Of a stretch of 64,000 bases of DNA, positions 38,501 to 42,765 are shown piece by piece. How positions within the stretch are numbered: the stretch's first letter is position 1; the number at the start of each line of letters is the position of its first letter. The stretch covers positions 3,892,148 to 3,956,147 of the forward strand of contig OX465110.1 of assembly GCA_949987565.1 (NCBI GenBank). The letters run 5' to 3'. The translations under genes were made by a program, and so were the position numbers. This stretch comes from Luidia sarsii. Lineage: Eukaryota > Echinodermata > Asteroidea > Paxillosida > Luidiidae. The notes below the pieces were generated by a model. That model was not told the DNA's origin and did no database searches. It saw only the letters and a list, made by a program, of their open reading frames with translations.

Positions 38501-41166
38501 CACCACAGAGCATCTGGAATCCAAAATTTTCTCGGTGCATTAAGCAGGCCCCAAACCACATGCCGTAAGGGCTTCGTGCTTCGCGCTCGCAGTTTCATTC
38601 GGACATTTTCCTCTTTTTTTACAATTCAAATGTTGCATGCCTGATCTTTGCACGGCTGTACTTGCGATTAAAGAGCCTGAACTATAGAATCCACAATTGC
38701 TTGAGAGTGATCGACCCATCAAATAGTCCCATGGCCTGTCTCACTCTGCCCAAACATGTACTGGAATTGACCAGTCTGTGTCTTCTTTTTTTTCCCTTGA
38801 TCTTTTGTCGTTTTGCCTTCCAAAGGATGAAGAAGAAAAGGAAAACACCAGAGAGGTAACAGGGATGAAAGACTTTCCTGAAATAGCTTAATTTTTTAAT
38901 TTTTTTTTTTATTTAATGTCAAACTGGTATCTCAACCTGCTGCCTAAAAACTGAAGGGCGCCTACACCCCTGCCGTGAATCTCGCAATCGCATCTCTCGG
39001 TCGCGTAAGCGCTCACTCGCAGTCGCACAATTTATTGGCCTTCGGTGATTTTCAGGAAATGACTTTGGTCTGTCACTTTCATCCCTAGTAACACGATGTG
39101 AGGGACTTTGAATGGGAAAGGAGAGAATAGTCTTAGATTAGTGTTGGGAAGCTGTGGGCATTGAATTCCTTGGGCATATTGGCAGGTCTTGAGGAATGGA
39201 CCAGAGACAGTAAGACAGTCACTTTTATTTTATTGTCAGTTTGCATGTATACGTAGACAGGCCCAGCCATCGAGGAGTAGCGACACTTTGCTTTCAACGG
39301 TGATCTGATGTATAGCCCAGCAAGCAGATACTGGCACCAGACTCTTATTGAATGGAGCGTTAGCAGTTTGTGTGGTCAGGTTCCCATATCCAGAGTGCTG
39401 CAAGGGTGTGCCTTTTGCCTGTTGAGAGAGAGAGAAAGAGACAAAGAGAGAGAGAGACAGAGAGAGAGAGACAGAGGAATGCGGCACAAATAATCCTAGC
39501 ATCTCAGATTGAGGAAACAGACTTTCCGAAGTACTCCTTATTGCGACTGTGCAGTATTTCTCCGACATCATTTTGATCAAACCGTGTACTAACTTACACA
39601 TCTCTCACTTTCTATCCATCTTCTTTCCACATTTTCTTCTCCATTCTTGCATGCTCTCCTTTGCAGAATCCGGAAAAGGTAAACAATTTGGTTCAGCAGT
39701 CACACCGGCTGTACTGTGCATTTATTATTGAAGAGAGTTGTGTTTGTTTTTTTGACTGACAGTGACAGACGCTTCGATCTCGCAGCTTTGTCTGGCTGGA
39801 ATTCATGAGCCCATAGATGCTACCAATTTCTAATCAATGGAATTAGAATGTCTGTATTAACCCTGACTCTGTTGTCAAGGGCTGGTTGTATTGTATTTCT
39901 CGGGAAGGGCCTTTCTCCTAGAGCAGGGCCTTTCCTCAAAGACAGAATGGCAAGGCCGAACGCAGATAGGACAGTGAGAGTGATTTGTCTGTCGTCTCCC
40001 CTTCTCCCCTTCCTGCCTTGGAGACAGGTCCTGCTAGGATCACAGCGTCAGTAGCCCCTGTACCTTTTTGTTGTAGTCGTTAAGACGCATCTGGCAATAT
40101 CACTCTGCATATCACATCTGAGTGGTTGTATTGTCTTCGTTGGAAACCAGTGCAAATCTGTGGGGGCTCTTTGTAGGAGTCCATGATGGTTTTTTGATGG
40201 GTTCTGTTTTCTCTGTTTTACGTGTGCAGTAAGCCCAGCCTGGTGCGTTTGGGTGAGACACACACCAGCCACTGCCGGCCACACAGGGAAACCACTTATG
40301 AACCAGGTAAGAGGGGCAGTCTGACTCTTGGTAGTGTGGAAATGACAGCTGGGGTTGAGACTGAGTGGGAGAGACAGAGAGAGAGAGAGATGGAGGGAGA
40401 GAGAACGACAGAGAGAAAGAGAGAGGGAGAGAGAGGAGAAATGTAGGGAGAGAGAAGAGAAAAGAGGAAAGAGAGAGGAGAAAGACAGTGAGGGAGAGAG
40501 AGAGAGATGAAGAGAGGGGGGAAAGGGGAGAGAGGGCGAGAGAGAGAGAAAGAGAGGGGAGAAAGAAAGAGAGGGAGAGAGAGAGATGGAGAGAGGGAGG
40601 GTAAAGGGGAGGGACGGAGAGAGAGAGATTGAGGAGAGAGAGATGGGGAGAGAAAGCCGGTACCTCAATGTTTTGGGAAGATTGAACAGACTGAACAGTC
40701 TCCTCAGAGTATGCACTGCCCAAACGTTACCATCTCTCTTCAGAGCCATACCCCATCTCAAAAGAGATGACTTACATGTTGTCATCGTAACTTTTCCACT
40801 TTGTGCTTCCGCCATGGAATCCTTCAAATCGTATCTTCTCAATAATGAGAGTTTTGGTTTTGTTTTCTTCTCGGTCACCTTGACACGATTTTGTCTTTGC
40901 CTCCCCCCTCCCCCCCCCCTCCCCCCCCTCCTTCTCCAGCATTCCACCTTCCGCCCATCACGTCTGCCCGGCGCTTTGACGTGGACGGTCTCTACAATGT
41001 CACCACCAAGATTGACCTGCCCATGAAGACCCTGTACATGAACCCGTTCCCCAGCCCCATCGACGCCTACGACCAGCTCCACCAGCCCATCCTGCTCACC
41101 CTCAAGTCCGCCCAGAAGTACTTCATCCCCGGCCAGTCCGTAGTCAGGGAGGAGAACTTCAGGTGA
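5295..41166 (+). CDS. WDR97: WDR97-like WD-repeat protein, 32 coding exons, 1563 aa (gene-level entry)
   Basis: Coding exons: 5295-5531, 6026-6181, 6410-6526, 6735-6958, 7937-8155, 9014-9142, 10202-10241, 11530-11665, 12550-12833, 13506-13578, 16663-16845, 17879-18017, 18346-18452, 19414-19564, 19946-20021, 20302-20907, 21979-22002, 23090-23119, 24603-24635, 26203-26589, 27388-27600, 28055-28161, 29046-29214, 29784-29924, 30677-30788, 31830-32022, 34732-34758, 35696-35728, 38826-38855, 39667-39678, 40230-40306, 40940-41166. All junctions are GT-AG and the phases join into 1563 codons plus TGA. Residues about 130-740 contain WD blades (DGSIKVWD, DCSIRVWS, NVIKIWR, DGFIKIWN). Residues about 757-1117 are charged and proline-rich. 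Residues about 1118-1280 are helical, HEAT/armadillo-like. The tail (about 1489-1563) is well ordered in composition. Length and architecture match the WDR97 family (about 1600 aa in mammals, from memory), a probable ciliary/axonemal protein. WDR87-type paralogues are the main alternative. Confidence 0.6.
5610..5945. repeat. Family P foldback repeat, compound copy in intron 1
   Basis: Two diverged arm pairs contain AGGGCCTGACRTTWYGATC, CAGGACCTTTCTCAAAG and the terminal GTAAGCAGTTTGCAACATTT. Confidence 0.75.
6026..6181 (+). CDS. WDR97: WDR97-like exon 2
   Basis: The acceptor TCTACCAG is followed by 52 in-frame codons (EYLTVDCRGINVYL...) and the donor GTGTGT at 6182. It is phase 0 at both ends. 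The intron starts with a short (GT)n run. Confidence 0.85.
6410..6526 (+). CDS. WDR97: WDR97-like exon 3
   Basis: The acceptor AATGCAG leads into 39 codons (MFTKDFDLISEAKAPHK..., including EEQNEIVTAG, a WD-blade strand pattern), then the donor GTAAGA. It is phase 0 at both ends. Confidence 0.85.
6735..6958 (+). CDS. WDR97: WDR97-like exon 4
   Basis: The acceptor is GAGCAG and the 224 nt end in phase 2 at AG|GTCTGT. The peptide runs from SWCFRYGAKHLIP to LHDGRLLSYKKNLHVRSIT and contains blade-like strands (CFAVHDAGVAIFNLHDG). Confidence 0.85.
7076..7585. mobile_element. About 510-bp inverted-repeat DNA element in intron 4
   Basis: The ends GGCCTTTTCACACTATGAAC and GTTCGTAGTGTGAAAAGCCC are near-perfect inverted repeats. 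The interior has many ACACGTGTCG/ACACGGGTCG motifs in both orientations. No convincing target-site duplication is seen, so the superfamily is undetermined. Confidence 0.75.
7715..7850 (+). repeat. tRNA-derived SINE B, plus orientation
   Basis: It has a tRNA-like 5' body (AGCTGGATAGCTCAGATG, then AAGAGCACTGGTACG) followed by GGTCAAGTCAAAGTTTTC and the CAATTTGATCAAAAGTTCCC tail. The A-box is recognisable. The B-box is degenerate in this copy. Confidence 0.75.
7937..8155 (+). CDS. WDR97: WDR97-like exon 5 (two clear WD blades)
   Basis: The acceptor is CTCCTCAG after a CTCCTC tract. 219 nt encode LLFFNPLKQLITGARDGSIK, VWDDSWHLLLVFVGHG and VSASQDCSIRVWSLE. The GH...D...W spacing of a WD40 blade is visible. 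The donor is GTGAGT, and the exon ends with a split codon (AT|G). Confidence 0.9.
8830..8935 (+). repeat. SINE B 3' fragment
   Basis: It carries GACTGGACCCGGACTTTTTC, TTTGCCAATTTTTCAATTTC and AAAAGTTCCCAGTCAGTTTT, the 3' part of the family. Confidence 0.55.
9014..9142 (+). CDS. WDR97: WDR97-like exon 6
   Basis: The acceptor TTGGTTAG leads to a peptide IETDEPLEGLGTELQMDN followed by FSHSRTTVDLWRLRHVHN. The donor is GTAGGT at 9143 and the phase joins exon 7 as a glycine codon. Confidence 0.85.
9203..9741. repeat. Nested foldback elements in intron 6
   Basis: ACAGACATAAATAACCTGTAGAC (about 9209-9231) is inverted at about 9640-9663. Separately CATTACAGTATCCTG (about 9591) is inverted at about 9727-9741. 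The interior is non-coding. Confidence 0.6.
10202..10241 (+). CDS. WDR97: WDR97-like exon 7 (40 nt)
   Basis: The acceptor TGTCTTGCAG is followed by SKVTKILVTDHPE and the donor GTAAGT. The small exon is supported by strong splice signals and by phase continuity on both sides. Confidence 0.8.
10290..10465. repeat. Dispersed repeat D (copy 1)
   Basis: It contains TATGTCAAACAGGTATCTC, then GCGCCTGCACC, CGCGTAAGCGCTCACTCGC, AGTCGCACAATT and GTGATTCTCAGGAGGTGAC. Copies are also at about 28820-28995 and 38905-39068, in the same orientation. Function and termini are unknown. Confidence 0.7.
10925..11050 (-). repeat. tRNA-derived SINE B, minus orientation
   Basis: The reverse complement shows GGCTGGATAGCTCAACACGG, AAGAGCGCTGGTACGC and GGTCCAGTCAATG. 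It sits between two family P fragments (10850-10905 and 11058-11148). Confidence 0.65.
11058..11148 (+). repeat. Family P single arm with the best-preserved hammerhead-like core
   Basis: GCCT (11060-11063), CTGAAGA (11064-11070), a stem-loop at about 11073-11087 and AAAAC then AGGC (11096-11099). The CTGAAGA matches the CUGANGA hammerhead core, which is degenerate in other copies. Confidence 0.6.
11530..11665 (+). CDS. WDR97: WDR97-like exon 8
   Basis: The acceptor CTCTCTCCAG leads to MPRRAVCICRDSSVRIVTPG and STQHSILDAAYAAAD. The DSSVRIV segment is a WD-type strand. The donor is GTTGAG at 11666, and the phase matches exon 9 through a split Asn codon. Confidence 0.85.
12085..12490. repeat. 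SINE B (minus, 12085-12195) followed by family P foldback copies (12200-12490)
   Basis: The first part is a minus-strand SINE B (ACTTTGACTGGACTCATGGG, ATCCAGCCCTTAGATGGTGG). The rest carries repeated CTTTGAGAAAGGTCC/GATCGAAACATCAGGCCC arms. Confidence 0.7.
12550..12833 (+). CDS. WDR97: WDR97-like exon 9
   Basis: The acceptor is a (TC)n tract ending CAAAG. 284 nt encode ILFVVCNTGDIIKVDTSRNP, then an Arg-rich segment, LNAVALYEYVIEP and NRTLLIGGRRDGNVAVLHWN. Repeated hydrophobic strand plus GD/DG turns fit a second set of propeller blades. The donor is GTGAGT. Confidence 0.9.
13200..13396 (-). repeat. TTAA-type MITE, reverse and 3'-truncated copy
   Basis: It matches the reverse complement of the elements at 51201-51534 and 58738-59105 and ends CCAATGGTGTGTAGGGGCTT next to TTAA. 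The distal end is not recognisable. Confidence 0.6.
13506..13578 (+). CDS. WDR97: WDR97-like exon 10
   Basis: The acceptor CCCTCTAG leads to AHGYKGVLGLKASPKNDLL and ISTGL, a WD strand. The donor is GTGAGT at 13579. The split codon with exon 11 gives STGLDNVIKIW, a canonical WD motif across the intron. Confidence 0.85.
14180..14385 (+). repeat. tRNA-derived SINE A
   Basis: A-box-like TTGGTCCAGTGGTTAAGAC and B-box-like GTTCAAATCCCACC are followed by the family tail AGGCCATCGGGCAAAGCACT and CATTCTCCTCGATGCAAA. Confidence 0.8.
14695..14778. repeat. TCTGTCTACCCACC minisatellite
   Basis: About six tandem copies of a 13-14-bp unit CTCTGTCTACCCAC are present. Confidence 0.8.
15395..15745. repeat. 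GTATACATTGCTCT minisatellite
   Basis: Tandem variants of CTGTATACATTGCTCTGTAT form about 18-20-bp units, with a 62-bp higher-order duplication near 15440-15530. Confidence 0.85.
16225..16545. repeat. Family P foldback cluster in intron 10
   Basis: Four arm segments alternate in orientation (CTTTGAGAAAGGCCCTGCTG and its inverses). The cluster ends with CAGTTTGCAACATCTCTGCA. Confidence 0.8.
16663..16845 (+). CDS. WDR97: WDR97-like exon 11
   Basis: The acceptor is GTCACAG after a C tract. It encodes NVIKIWRVFPFAEESLAPLM and further blade-like strands (LRSTLCVAFQDESSATYSIV). The donor is GTAAGT. Confidence 0.9.
16868..17290 (+). repeat. Two SINE A copies in tandem orientation
   Basis: The first copy (16868-17025) is 5'-truncated and starts near GGTTCGAATCCCGCCCGAGC. 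The second (17108-17285) retains the A-box (AGTGGTTACGACGTC) and B-box. Both share the tail AGGCACCGGGYAAAGCACTG. Confidence 0.8.
17545..17675 (+). repeat. tRNA-derived SINE B
   Basis: GGATAGCCCAGATGGTAAGAG and GGTCTTGGGTTCAATTCCAG give tRNA-like A- and B-boxes. The tail is the family's TTCGTTGCCATTTCCC. Confidence 0.8.
17879..18017 (+). CDS. WDR97: WDR97-like exon 12
   Basis: The acceptor is CCCTCCAG. The peptide includes DEDHIDAITGLSCCPRMGV and FASSSTDGFIKIWNEDNRLI, a textbook WD40 blade (D...SST.DG.IKIW). The donor is GTACGG, phase 2. Confidence 0.9.
18085..18230. repeat. Family P diverged copy
   Basis: GAGAAAAGGGCCTGGCTAGG and ATCGAAT are followed by the GTAAAGCAGTTTGCAACATC terminus. 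Confidence 0.55.
18346..18452 (+). CDS. WDR97: WDR97-like exon 13
   Basis: The acceptor CCTCCGCAG leads to SIKLNANALSLGFFSPKGDL, then LVGVGNHIHRIDHAS, the following propeller blade. The donor is GTAAGT. Confidence 0.9.
18498..18747. mobile_element. 252-bp-class inverted-repeat element, family F, complete copy
   Basis: The ends TGTGACCCGGCATAGCATAA and TTGTGCCGGGTCACA are inverted repeats of about 30 bp. A near-identical complete copy is at 61014-61265 and a truncated one at 1312-1449. No clear target duplication is seen. Confidence 0.75.
18905..19318. mobile_element. CAGGCATGC DNA element, 6-bp target duplication (copy 1)
   Basis: Termini are CAGGCATGCAACTTTT and AGAGTTGCATGCCTG. It is flanked on both sides by ACAAGG (18899-18904 and 19319-19324). 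The interior has TTCCGCGGATCCGCGG palindromes and CGTAAGGGTTTCGTGCTTCG. It is non-coding. Confidence 0.9.
19414..19564 (+). CDS. WDR97: WDR97-like exon 14
   Basis: The acceptor TTTCGCAG leads to MPRMYIRKMVSMVFPEVPAE and MSPMSNKRLRAAHSSVFK, with the donor GTAAGC at 19565. This is the transition from propeller to linker. Confidence 0.85.
19682..19920. repeat. Dispersed repeat E (copy 1)
   Basis: GCCGGGACCTCCGAATCTGG, GCCCTCCGAATCCGGGCACC and ACATTTTAAACAAAGACTCT recur at 21380-21620 and 24722-25350. The last of these is interrupted by a CAGGCATGC element. Confidence 0.7.
19946..20021 (+). CDS. WDR97: WDR97-like exon 15
   Basis: The acceptor GTGCCCAG leads to FENFVDVLTEEETEELTREK and KLKEV, a charged helix. 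The donor is GTGAGC, phase 0. Confidence 0.85.
20302..20907 (+). CDS. WDR97: WDR97-like exon 16 (largest exon, acidic/proline-rich linker)
   Basis: The acceptor is a C-rich tract ending CCCCCAG. 202 codons are phase 0 at both ends. It starts AFTLIDSRENELRQLRDGVF, followed by KKKAGVPAGRLKKEAFRKYW, an acidic E-rich run near codon 115, PAPQPPQPPPALP, then IRLLWPPEETEKMKEAYKPP. The donor is GTGAGT. Confidence 0.9.
21073..21245. repeat. Family H foldback with histone-type stem-loop
   Basis: The right arm contains GGCTCTTTTCAGAGCC (21186-21201 region) followed by ACACTCCCATCTCGAC and ACGGTGTCGCC. The left arm is its inverse (GGAGTGCGGCTCTGAAAAAA). Confidence 0.7.
21979..22002 (+). CDS. WDR97: WDR97-like exon 17 (24-nt microexon)
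   Basis: The acceptor ACCCTTCAG is followed by PKSMDTPE and the donor GTGAAT. It is phase 0 at both ends and fits between exons 16 and 20, but is supported by splice signals only. Confidence 0.5.
22620..22770 (+). repeat. SINE A, 5'-truncated
   Basis: GAGTCGCGGGTTCGAATCCC (B-box), GAGCTGCCTGAATTT and the tail CAAACCTTCATTGAATTACA are present. Confidence 0.75.
23090..23119 (+). CDS. WDR97: WDR97-like exon 18 (30-nt microexon)
   Basis: A pyrimidine-rich tract and the acceptor GGCTTGCAG precede RVMVWSDEEE. The donor is GTATAT. It is phase 0 at both ends and its acidic composition matches the linker. Confidence 0.5.
24030..24220. repeat. Family H foldback with histone-type stem-loop, TTAC loop
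   Basis: GGCTCTTTACAGAGCC is followed by GTGAAAGAGATGATTCATGT and GGTGTCACCACAAG. An inverted left arm (GCGGCGACATGACGTACTGT, GTGGCTCTGAACAAAAAG) precedes it. Confidence 0.7.
24603..24635 (+). CDS. WDR97: WDR97-like exon 19 (33-nt microexon)
   Basis: The acceptor ATCCCTTCAG is followed by EMPMPSTGPTP and the donor GTAATT. It is phase 0 at both ends and proline-rich like exon 20. Confidence 0.5.
24930..25306. mobile_element. CAGGCATGC DNA element, 6-bp target duplication (copy 2), nested in repeat E
   Basis: It has the same termini as copy 1 and is flanked by TGTACT at 24924-24929 and 25307-25312. The flanks are one copy of repeat E. Uninterrupted equivalents at about 21547-21600 and 49366-49440 serve as empty sites. 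Confidence 0.9.
25975..26095. repeat. Dispersed repeat shared with 51862-51975
   Basis: GGATTACAAACTGCACCAAG, ACGTGATGCCATCTGCTTTT and ATTCCACTATTCTTTGC recur with substitutions near 51.9 kb. Confidence 0.6.
26203..26589 (+). CDS. WDR97: WDR97-like exon 20 (proline-rich)
   Basis: The acceptor CATTTCCAG opens 129 codons in phase 0: DKERTPIFTPEPDDSGAPS, LLDKFNIDITPTPKDIPEPE, a long Pro/Lys/Ala stretch, then ISQFRGAEWFEEYFPNATNK. The donor is GTAAGG. It is the most GC-rich exon, a disordered linker before the C-terminal helical domain. Confidence 0.9.
26645..26682. repeat. (C)n(CA)n microsatellite
   Basis: A C run is followed by about eleven CA units. Confidence 0.9.
26945..27370. repeat. (CCCT)n-type pyrimidine tract in intron 20
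   Basis: CCCTCC/CTGCCTCC iterations fill the intron up to the acceptor of exon 21. The open frames across it are repeat artefacts. Confidence 0.9.
27388..27600 (+). CDS. WDR97: WDR97-like exon 21 (start of helical C-terminal domain)
   Basis: The acceptor CTGTGCAG leads to TFPKPWTVTAFVAMLLRLLK and ILEAIHGLHMQDSLPNTKVV, ending CQDEDQK. The donor is GTGGGT. The amphipathic helix pairs look HEAT/armadillo-like by inspection. Confidence 0.9.
28055..28161 (+). CDS. WDR97: WDR97-like exon 22
   Basis: The acceptor CTGTCCAG leads to GFILIAMKVLQSMSNPDTEM and IVELIVQFLDGDKEVR, one helical repeat. The donor is GTTGGT, phase 2. Confidence 0.9.
28310..28445 (-). repeat. SINE B, minus orientation, diverged
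   Basis: The reverse complement contains AGCTGGAAAGAAC and ACTGGTACATAAACTCAGAC, with TGACTGGTGTGGATCATGAG on the plus strand. Confidence 0.55.
28820..28995. repeat. Dispersed repeat D (copy 2)
   Basis: It shares GCGCCTGCACCCCTGCCGTT and GCGCTCACTCGCAGTCGCAC with 10290-10465 and 38905-39068. Confidence 0.7.
29046..29214 (+). CDS. WDR97: WDR97-like exon 23
   Basis: The acceptor CTTGCCAG leads to ELVHDIFLMQSLQDVHNFFF and KELDGWDVWSVDEDNRKKEL, then TRRWLEKWLTLFK. The donor is GTGAGA. Confidence 0.9.
29235..29580. repeat. Two tandem copies of a 172-bp unit in intron 23
   Basis: GATCCAGTAGGCCA..., ACCAATCACGACGCGCGATY and TTTTGTTTCGTGCRTACCA occur twice in direct orientation. An inverted scrap (GGCCTACTGGATC) follows. 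Confidence 0.85.
29784..29924 (+). CDS. WDR97: WDR97-like exon 24
   Basis: The acceptor CCTGGCAG leads to SHLRKTIEQLKKGKVAGNIQ, then SPPLESPTKTRGILKTRADQ. The basic, low-complexity tail follows the helical domain. The donor is GTGAAG. Confidence 0.85.
30105..30250 (-). repeat. SINE B, minus orientation
   Basis: The reverse complement shows GGGCTGGATAGCTCTGATGG, AGAGCATCGGTACG, and AGGTCTCAGGTTCAACTCCC, with a T-rich (A-tail) end at 30090-30111. Confidence 0.8.
30677..30788 (+). CDS. WDR97: WDR97-like exon 25
   Basis: The acceptor CTGAGCAG leads to ADGSKPTSSQSDAHSELSL and SSPIVESFLQAQQLT. The donor is GTAGCG, phase 1. Confidence 0.8.
30970..31285 (-). mobile_element. Non-LTR retrotransposon (LINE) 3' fragment
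   Basis: Minus-strand reading gives PRKDLPRKDWSTLNRLRTGV, RFNATMHRWGLRPSAACPCG and AEEQTAHHIIHECPP. This is the C-x-C-x7-H-x4-C tail domain typical of the C terminus of many invertebrate LINE reverse transcriptases. Only this C-terminal part is present. On its right it abuts a family H stem-loop segment (31318-31395). Confidence 0.8.
31318..31395 (-). repeat. Family H stem-loop fragment
   Basis: The minus strand reads GGTTCTTTTCAGAACC, then an AGAGACC block and CATGGTTTCACCGCC, colinear with the other family H arms. Confidence 0.6.
31545..31735. repeat. Family P foldback copy
   Basis: AGGGCCTGGCGTC, CAGGACCTTTCTCAAAGGC, GAAACGTCAGGCCCTCTAAC and GTGAGCAGTTTGCAA are present. Confidence 0.8.
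31830..32022 (+). CDS. WDR97: WDR97-like exon 26
   Basis: The acceptor CCCGACAG leads to TFDMPPDLSTVEQAQPMEAI, YFVEMEVEKQLERMRLAAAR and KKNTVLVLPKIR. The middle is a probable coiled coil. The donor GTAGGT at 32023 is the left edge of a 2.4-kb minisatellite. Confidence 0.9.
32030..34500. repeat. 2.4-kb purine-rich minisatellite filling intron 26
   Basis: It is a compound array of a unit of about 45 bp (GGGATGGGGAGGAGGTTGAG, AGGGTACAGGGTGATGGGAT) and one of about 30 bp (GTTTAGAGGTGCAGGGTGAT). All G/A-rich information is on the plus strand. Its right border (34495-34525) repeats a version of the exon 26 end (CCCAAGATATTAGGGTGGGT). The long open frames on both strands are repeat artefacts. Confidence 0.95.
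34732..34758 (+). CDS. WDR97: WDR97-like exon 27 (27-nt microexon)
   Basis: The acceptor GCCTACAG leads to GSGQSLMG and the donor GTACCT. Phase 2 in and phase 2 out link exon 26 to exon 28. Confidence 0.55.
34859..35690. other. Intron 27, no recognised element
   Basis: It holds T-rich runs (34936-34953 and 35550-35579), an AC microsatellite scrap near 35510-35520 and no supported exon or repeat family. Confidence 0.4.
35696..35728 (+). CDS. WDR97: WDR97-like exon 28 (33 nt)
   Basis: The acceptor CCCCGCAG leads to ESSDDGDLDS and the donor GTGAAG. The serine/aspartate run looks like a casein-kinase-type acidic patch. Phase 2 at both ends. Confidence 0.6.
36037..36219. mobile_element. 183-bp MITE, 9-bp target duplication (copy 2)
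   Basis: Same length and termini as 1561-1743. It is flanked by perfect 9-bp ATTATATTA repeats at 36028-36036 and 36220-36228. Confidence 0.9.
36475..36685 (+). repeat. SINE A
   Basis: GTGGTCAAGCGCTTAAAACG (A-box region), AGGAGTCACTGATTCGAATG (B-box region) and the tail CAATCGGGCAAAGCATTGAG are present. Confidence 0.8.
36690..37880. other. Intron 28 middle, no recognised element
   Basis: Mostly AT-rich unique-looking sequence with short frames only. No splice-bounded exon is convincing here. Confidence 0.4.
37890..38065 (+). repeat. SINE A with an inverted scrap at its 5' end
   Basis: CAGGCAGCTCAGGCAGGATTC (inverse of the SINE end) is followed at once by the direct GAGTTGCGGGTTCAAATCCC and GAGCTGCCTG, forming a small hairpin. 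Confidence 0.75.
38250..38643. mobile_element. CAGGCATGC DNA element, 6-bp target duplication (copy 3)
   Basis: It has the same termini and is flanked by ATCTTT at 38244-38249 and 38644-38649. Confidence 0.9.
38826..38855 (+). CDS. WDR97: WDR97-like exon 29 (30 nt, basic)
   Basis: The acceptor TTCCAAAG leads to MKKKRKTPE and the donor GTAACA. Phase 2 at both ends. The lysine run could be a localisation signal. Confidence 0.5.
38905..39068. repeat. Dispersed repeat D (copy 3)
   Basis: GGTCGCGTAAGCGCTCACTC, GCAGTCGCACAATTTATTGG and TGATTTTCAGGAAATGACTT match the copies at 10.3 and 28.8 kb. Confidence 0.7.
39425..39476. repeat. (GA)n microsatellite
   Basis: GAGAGA with CA interruptions. Confidence 0.9.
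39667..39678 (+). CDS. WDR97: WDR97-like exon 30 (12-nt microexon, tentative)
   Basis: TCCTTTGCAG is followed by 12 nt (R|IRK|R) and GTAAAC. It keeps phase 2, but skipping it also keeps frame, so it may be alternative or false. Confidence 0.35.
40230..40306 (+). CDS. WDR97: WDR97-like exon 31
   Basis: The acceptor CGTGTGCAG leads to KPSLVRLGETHTSHCRPHRE and TTYEP. The donor is GTAAGA, phase 1. Confidence 0.75.
40366..40655. repeat. (GAGA)n purine tract in intron 31
   Basis: Nearly 300 bp of GA-rich simple sequence. The long minus-strand open frame through it is an artefact. Confidence 0.9.
40690..40830 (+). repeat. Family H copy, stem-loop decayed
   Basis: CTCTCTTCAGAGCCATACCC, CTCAAAAGAGATGACTTAC, TTTGTGCTTCCGCCATGGAA. 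The purine block and flanks are intact but one arm of the hairpin is mutated. Confidence 0.65.
40940..41166 (+). CDS. WDR97: WDR97-like exon 32 (terminal coding exon)
   Basis: A poly-C tract and the acceptor CTTCTCCAG lead to FHLPPITSARRFDVDGLYNV, KIDLPMKTLYMNPFPSPID and KYFIPGQSVVREENFR, then TGA at 41164-41166. The well-conserved-looking tail suggests a structured C terminus. No AATAAA was noticed in the next 700 bp. Confidence 0.85.
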
Positions 41167-41947
41167 TAGACTCTGGCCGCTCGAGACTTGGATTTCACGC
41201 ACACACGCCGAGAAAAGCTCAAGACTGATCTCAAAAATGCACATTAATGGTCTTGGTTGTAAGGCACAAGCCCTGTGTTTACACTGGACTTTATTTTTTT
41301 ATTTTTTGGGGGGGAACTAACCGAGCAAATGAGTAATTTGACCATTTCAAGTCCACTGCAGACAGCTCAGGAAGTTTTCCTCCCAGGTAACTTACCCGGC
41401 TTAAATGAGTAAGTTAACCGACTGACTTCTGCCCGGTTAAATTGACCTGGGCTGGATTTCGCAGTGCCTTACGATGCATCGTAACTCCACTTAACGTGAG
41501 ATAACCAATCGCAAGTTGTGATAGACATCATAGTTTCTGCGCATCGCTCAACGTCTCAGTGATTGCAAGTTACGGTGAGTCTGGTGGAAATCGACCGCAG
41601 GTCAGTTTAACCGAGTCGCAAGTCCGGTGCGGATGCTACGTAAATAATTTGGCCACATTGTGACTTTACACTTTGAAACCATGGATTAGTCTTGGTCTTT
41701 TTTTTTGGTGGAATTGAGTGCTGAACTTTCCAAGTCAGAGATTCTACTGCCGTGCGTATTGCAGGAACAGAGGCATAGCCCTTGTGGCATGTGGGGGTGC
41801 GGGTGGGGGGGGGGTCATGCCTAAAGTGTGAGACTCTCTCCTCCCACATGACCCCGGTTCATGGGAGAATTGGCTGATGCTAAAAATACGATACTACATG
41901 TAATTGGATCTGTTGCCAGCGTGTATGCAGAACCCAATCAGGTATAG

Positions 41948-42282
41948 ATGTCATGACCAAAGATCCTATAGCACGTGAAGCCCGCAAGATGGCCTGCACT
42001 TGGGAGATCACACGCATCCGGATGAAGTACGCACTGGACGCCATTTTAGTGAGCAAAGTCGCACGCGCTCGCTTCACCTTGTGCTCACATCAGTTGAAAA
42101 GTGATTACATTCTGTTCACGCATCCAATGTGGTATCGTGGTCACTGTTTGTGACTTTCCCGCTTCACTTCCGGAGCACCGAAAGCAGACGACAGATACTC
42201 AGTTGCTTACTGAAAAGTCAGCTGAGTGGCTTCACCTTTTGCGCAGAGTAATCTATCAATAGGATCTTTGGTCATGACCATC
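41948..42282. mobile_element. Inverted-repeat element of about 335 bp
   Basis: GTCATGACCAAAGATCCTAT at the left is inverted as ATAGGATCTTTGGTCATGAC at the right. It lies in the intergenic region and has no coding capacity. The target duplication is unclear. Confidence 0.7.
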
Positions 42283-42479
42283 TCATCCCAATAACGAGAC
42301 CTCCAGCTATGCCTCTGCCCCTGCAGTAACAGTAGACCTACATGTACAAGTACAGTCAGCAAATAATCCCTAAAATCCTATTATATTATATTAAATCCTA
42401 TTATATTACTGTATATTATATCCTGTCATAGTACTGTATATTAAATCATATTACACATGTACATCTATGATGCAATGCA

Positions 42480-42765
42480 GTACTTATTCTTGATTCGAAT
42501 CCACCACACGACCTTGACATGCTTGATGGTTTAATGATTAAGACGTCTTCTCTAGAATACCGGAGTCCCGTGTTCAAAACCCGCCCGTGCTGCTTGTATT
42601 TTTTTTTAGCAGGCAATCGGGCAAAGCGCTGAGCACACAGTGTTCATTTGCACAAGTTTCGAGCTGCGCACCTTTGTTGAAGTACATTCTCCCCAACGCA
42701 AAATTACAATATAGCTAAATAAAAAAAATAAAAAAAATAAAAAATAAAAAAAAATAGCTAACATA
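42480..42765 (+). repeat. SINE A with A-rich tail
   Basis: GATGGTTTAATGATTAAGAC, GAGTCCCGTGTTCAAAACCC, AATCGGGCAAAGCGCTGAGC and a (AAATA/AAAAT)n tail at 42717-42757 are present. Confidence 0.8.

Noticed and set aside
40048..41244. 398-codon minus-strand frame rich in S/L/P
   Set aside because: Antisense of a GA tract and of terminal exon 32; no coding signature.
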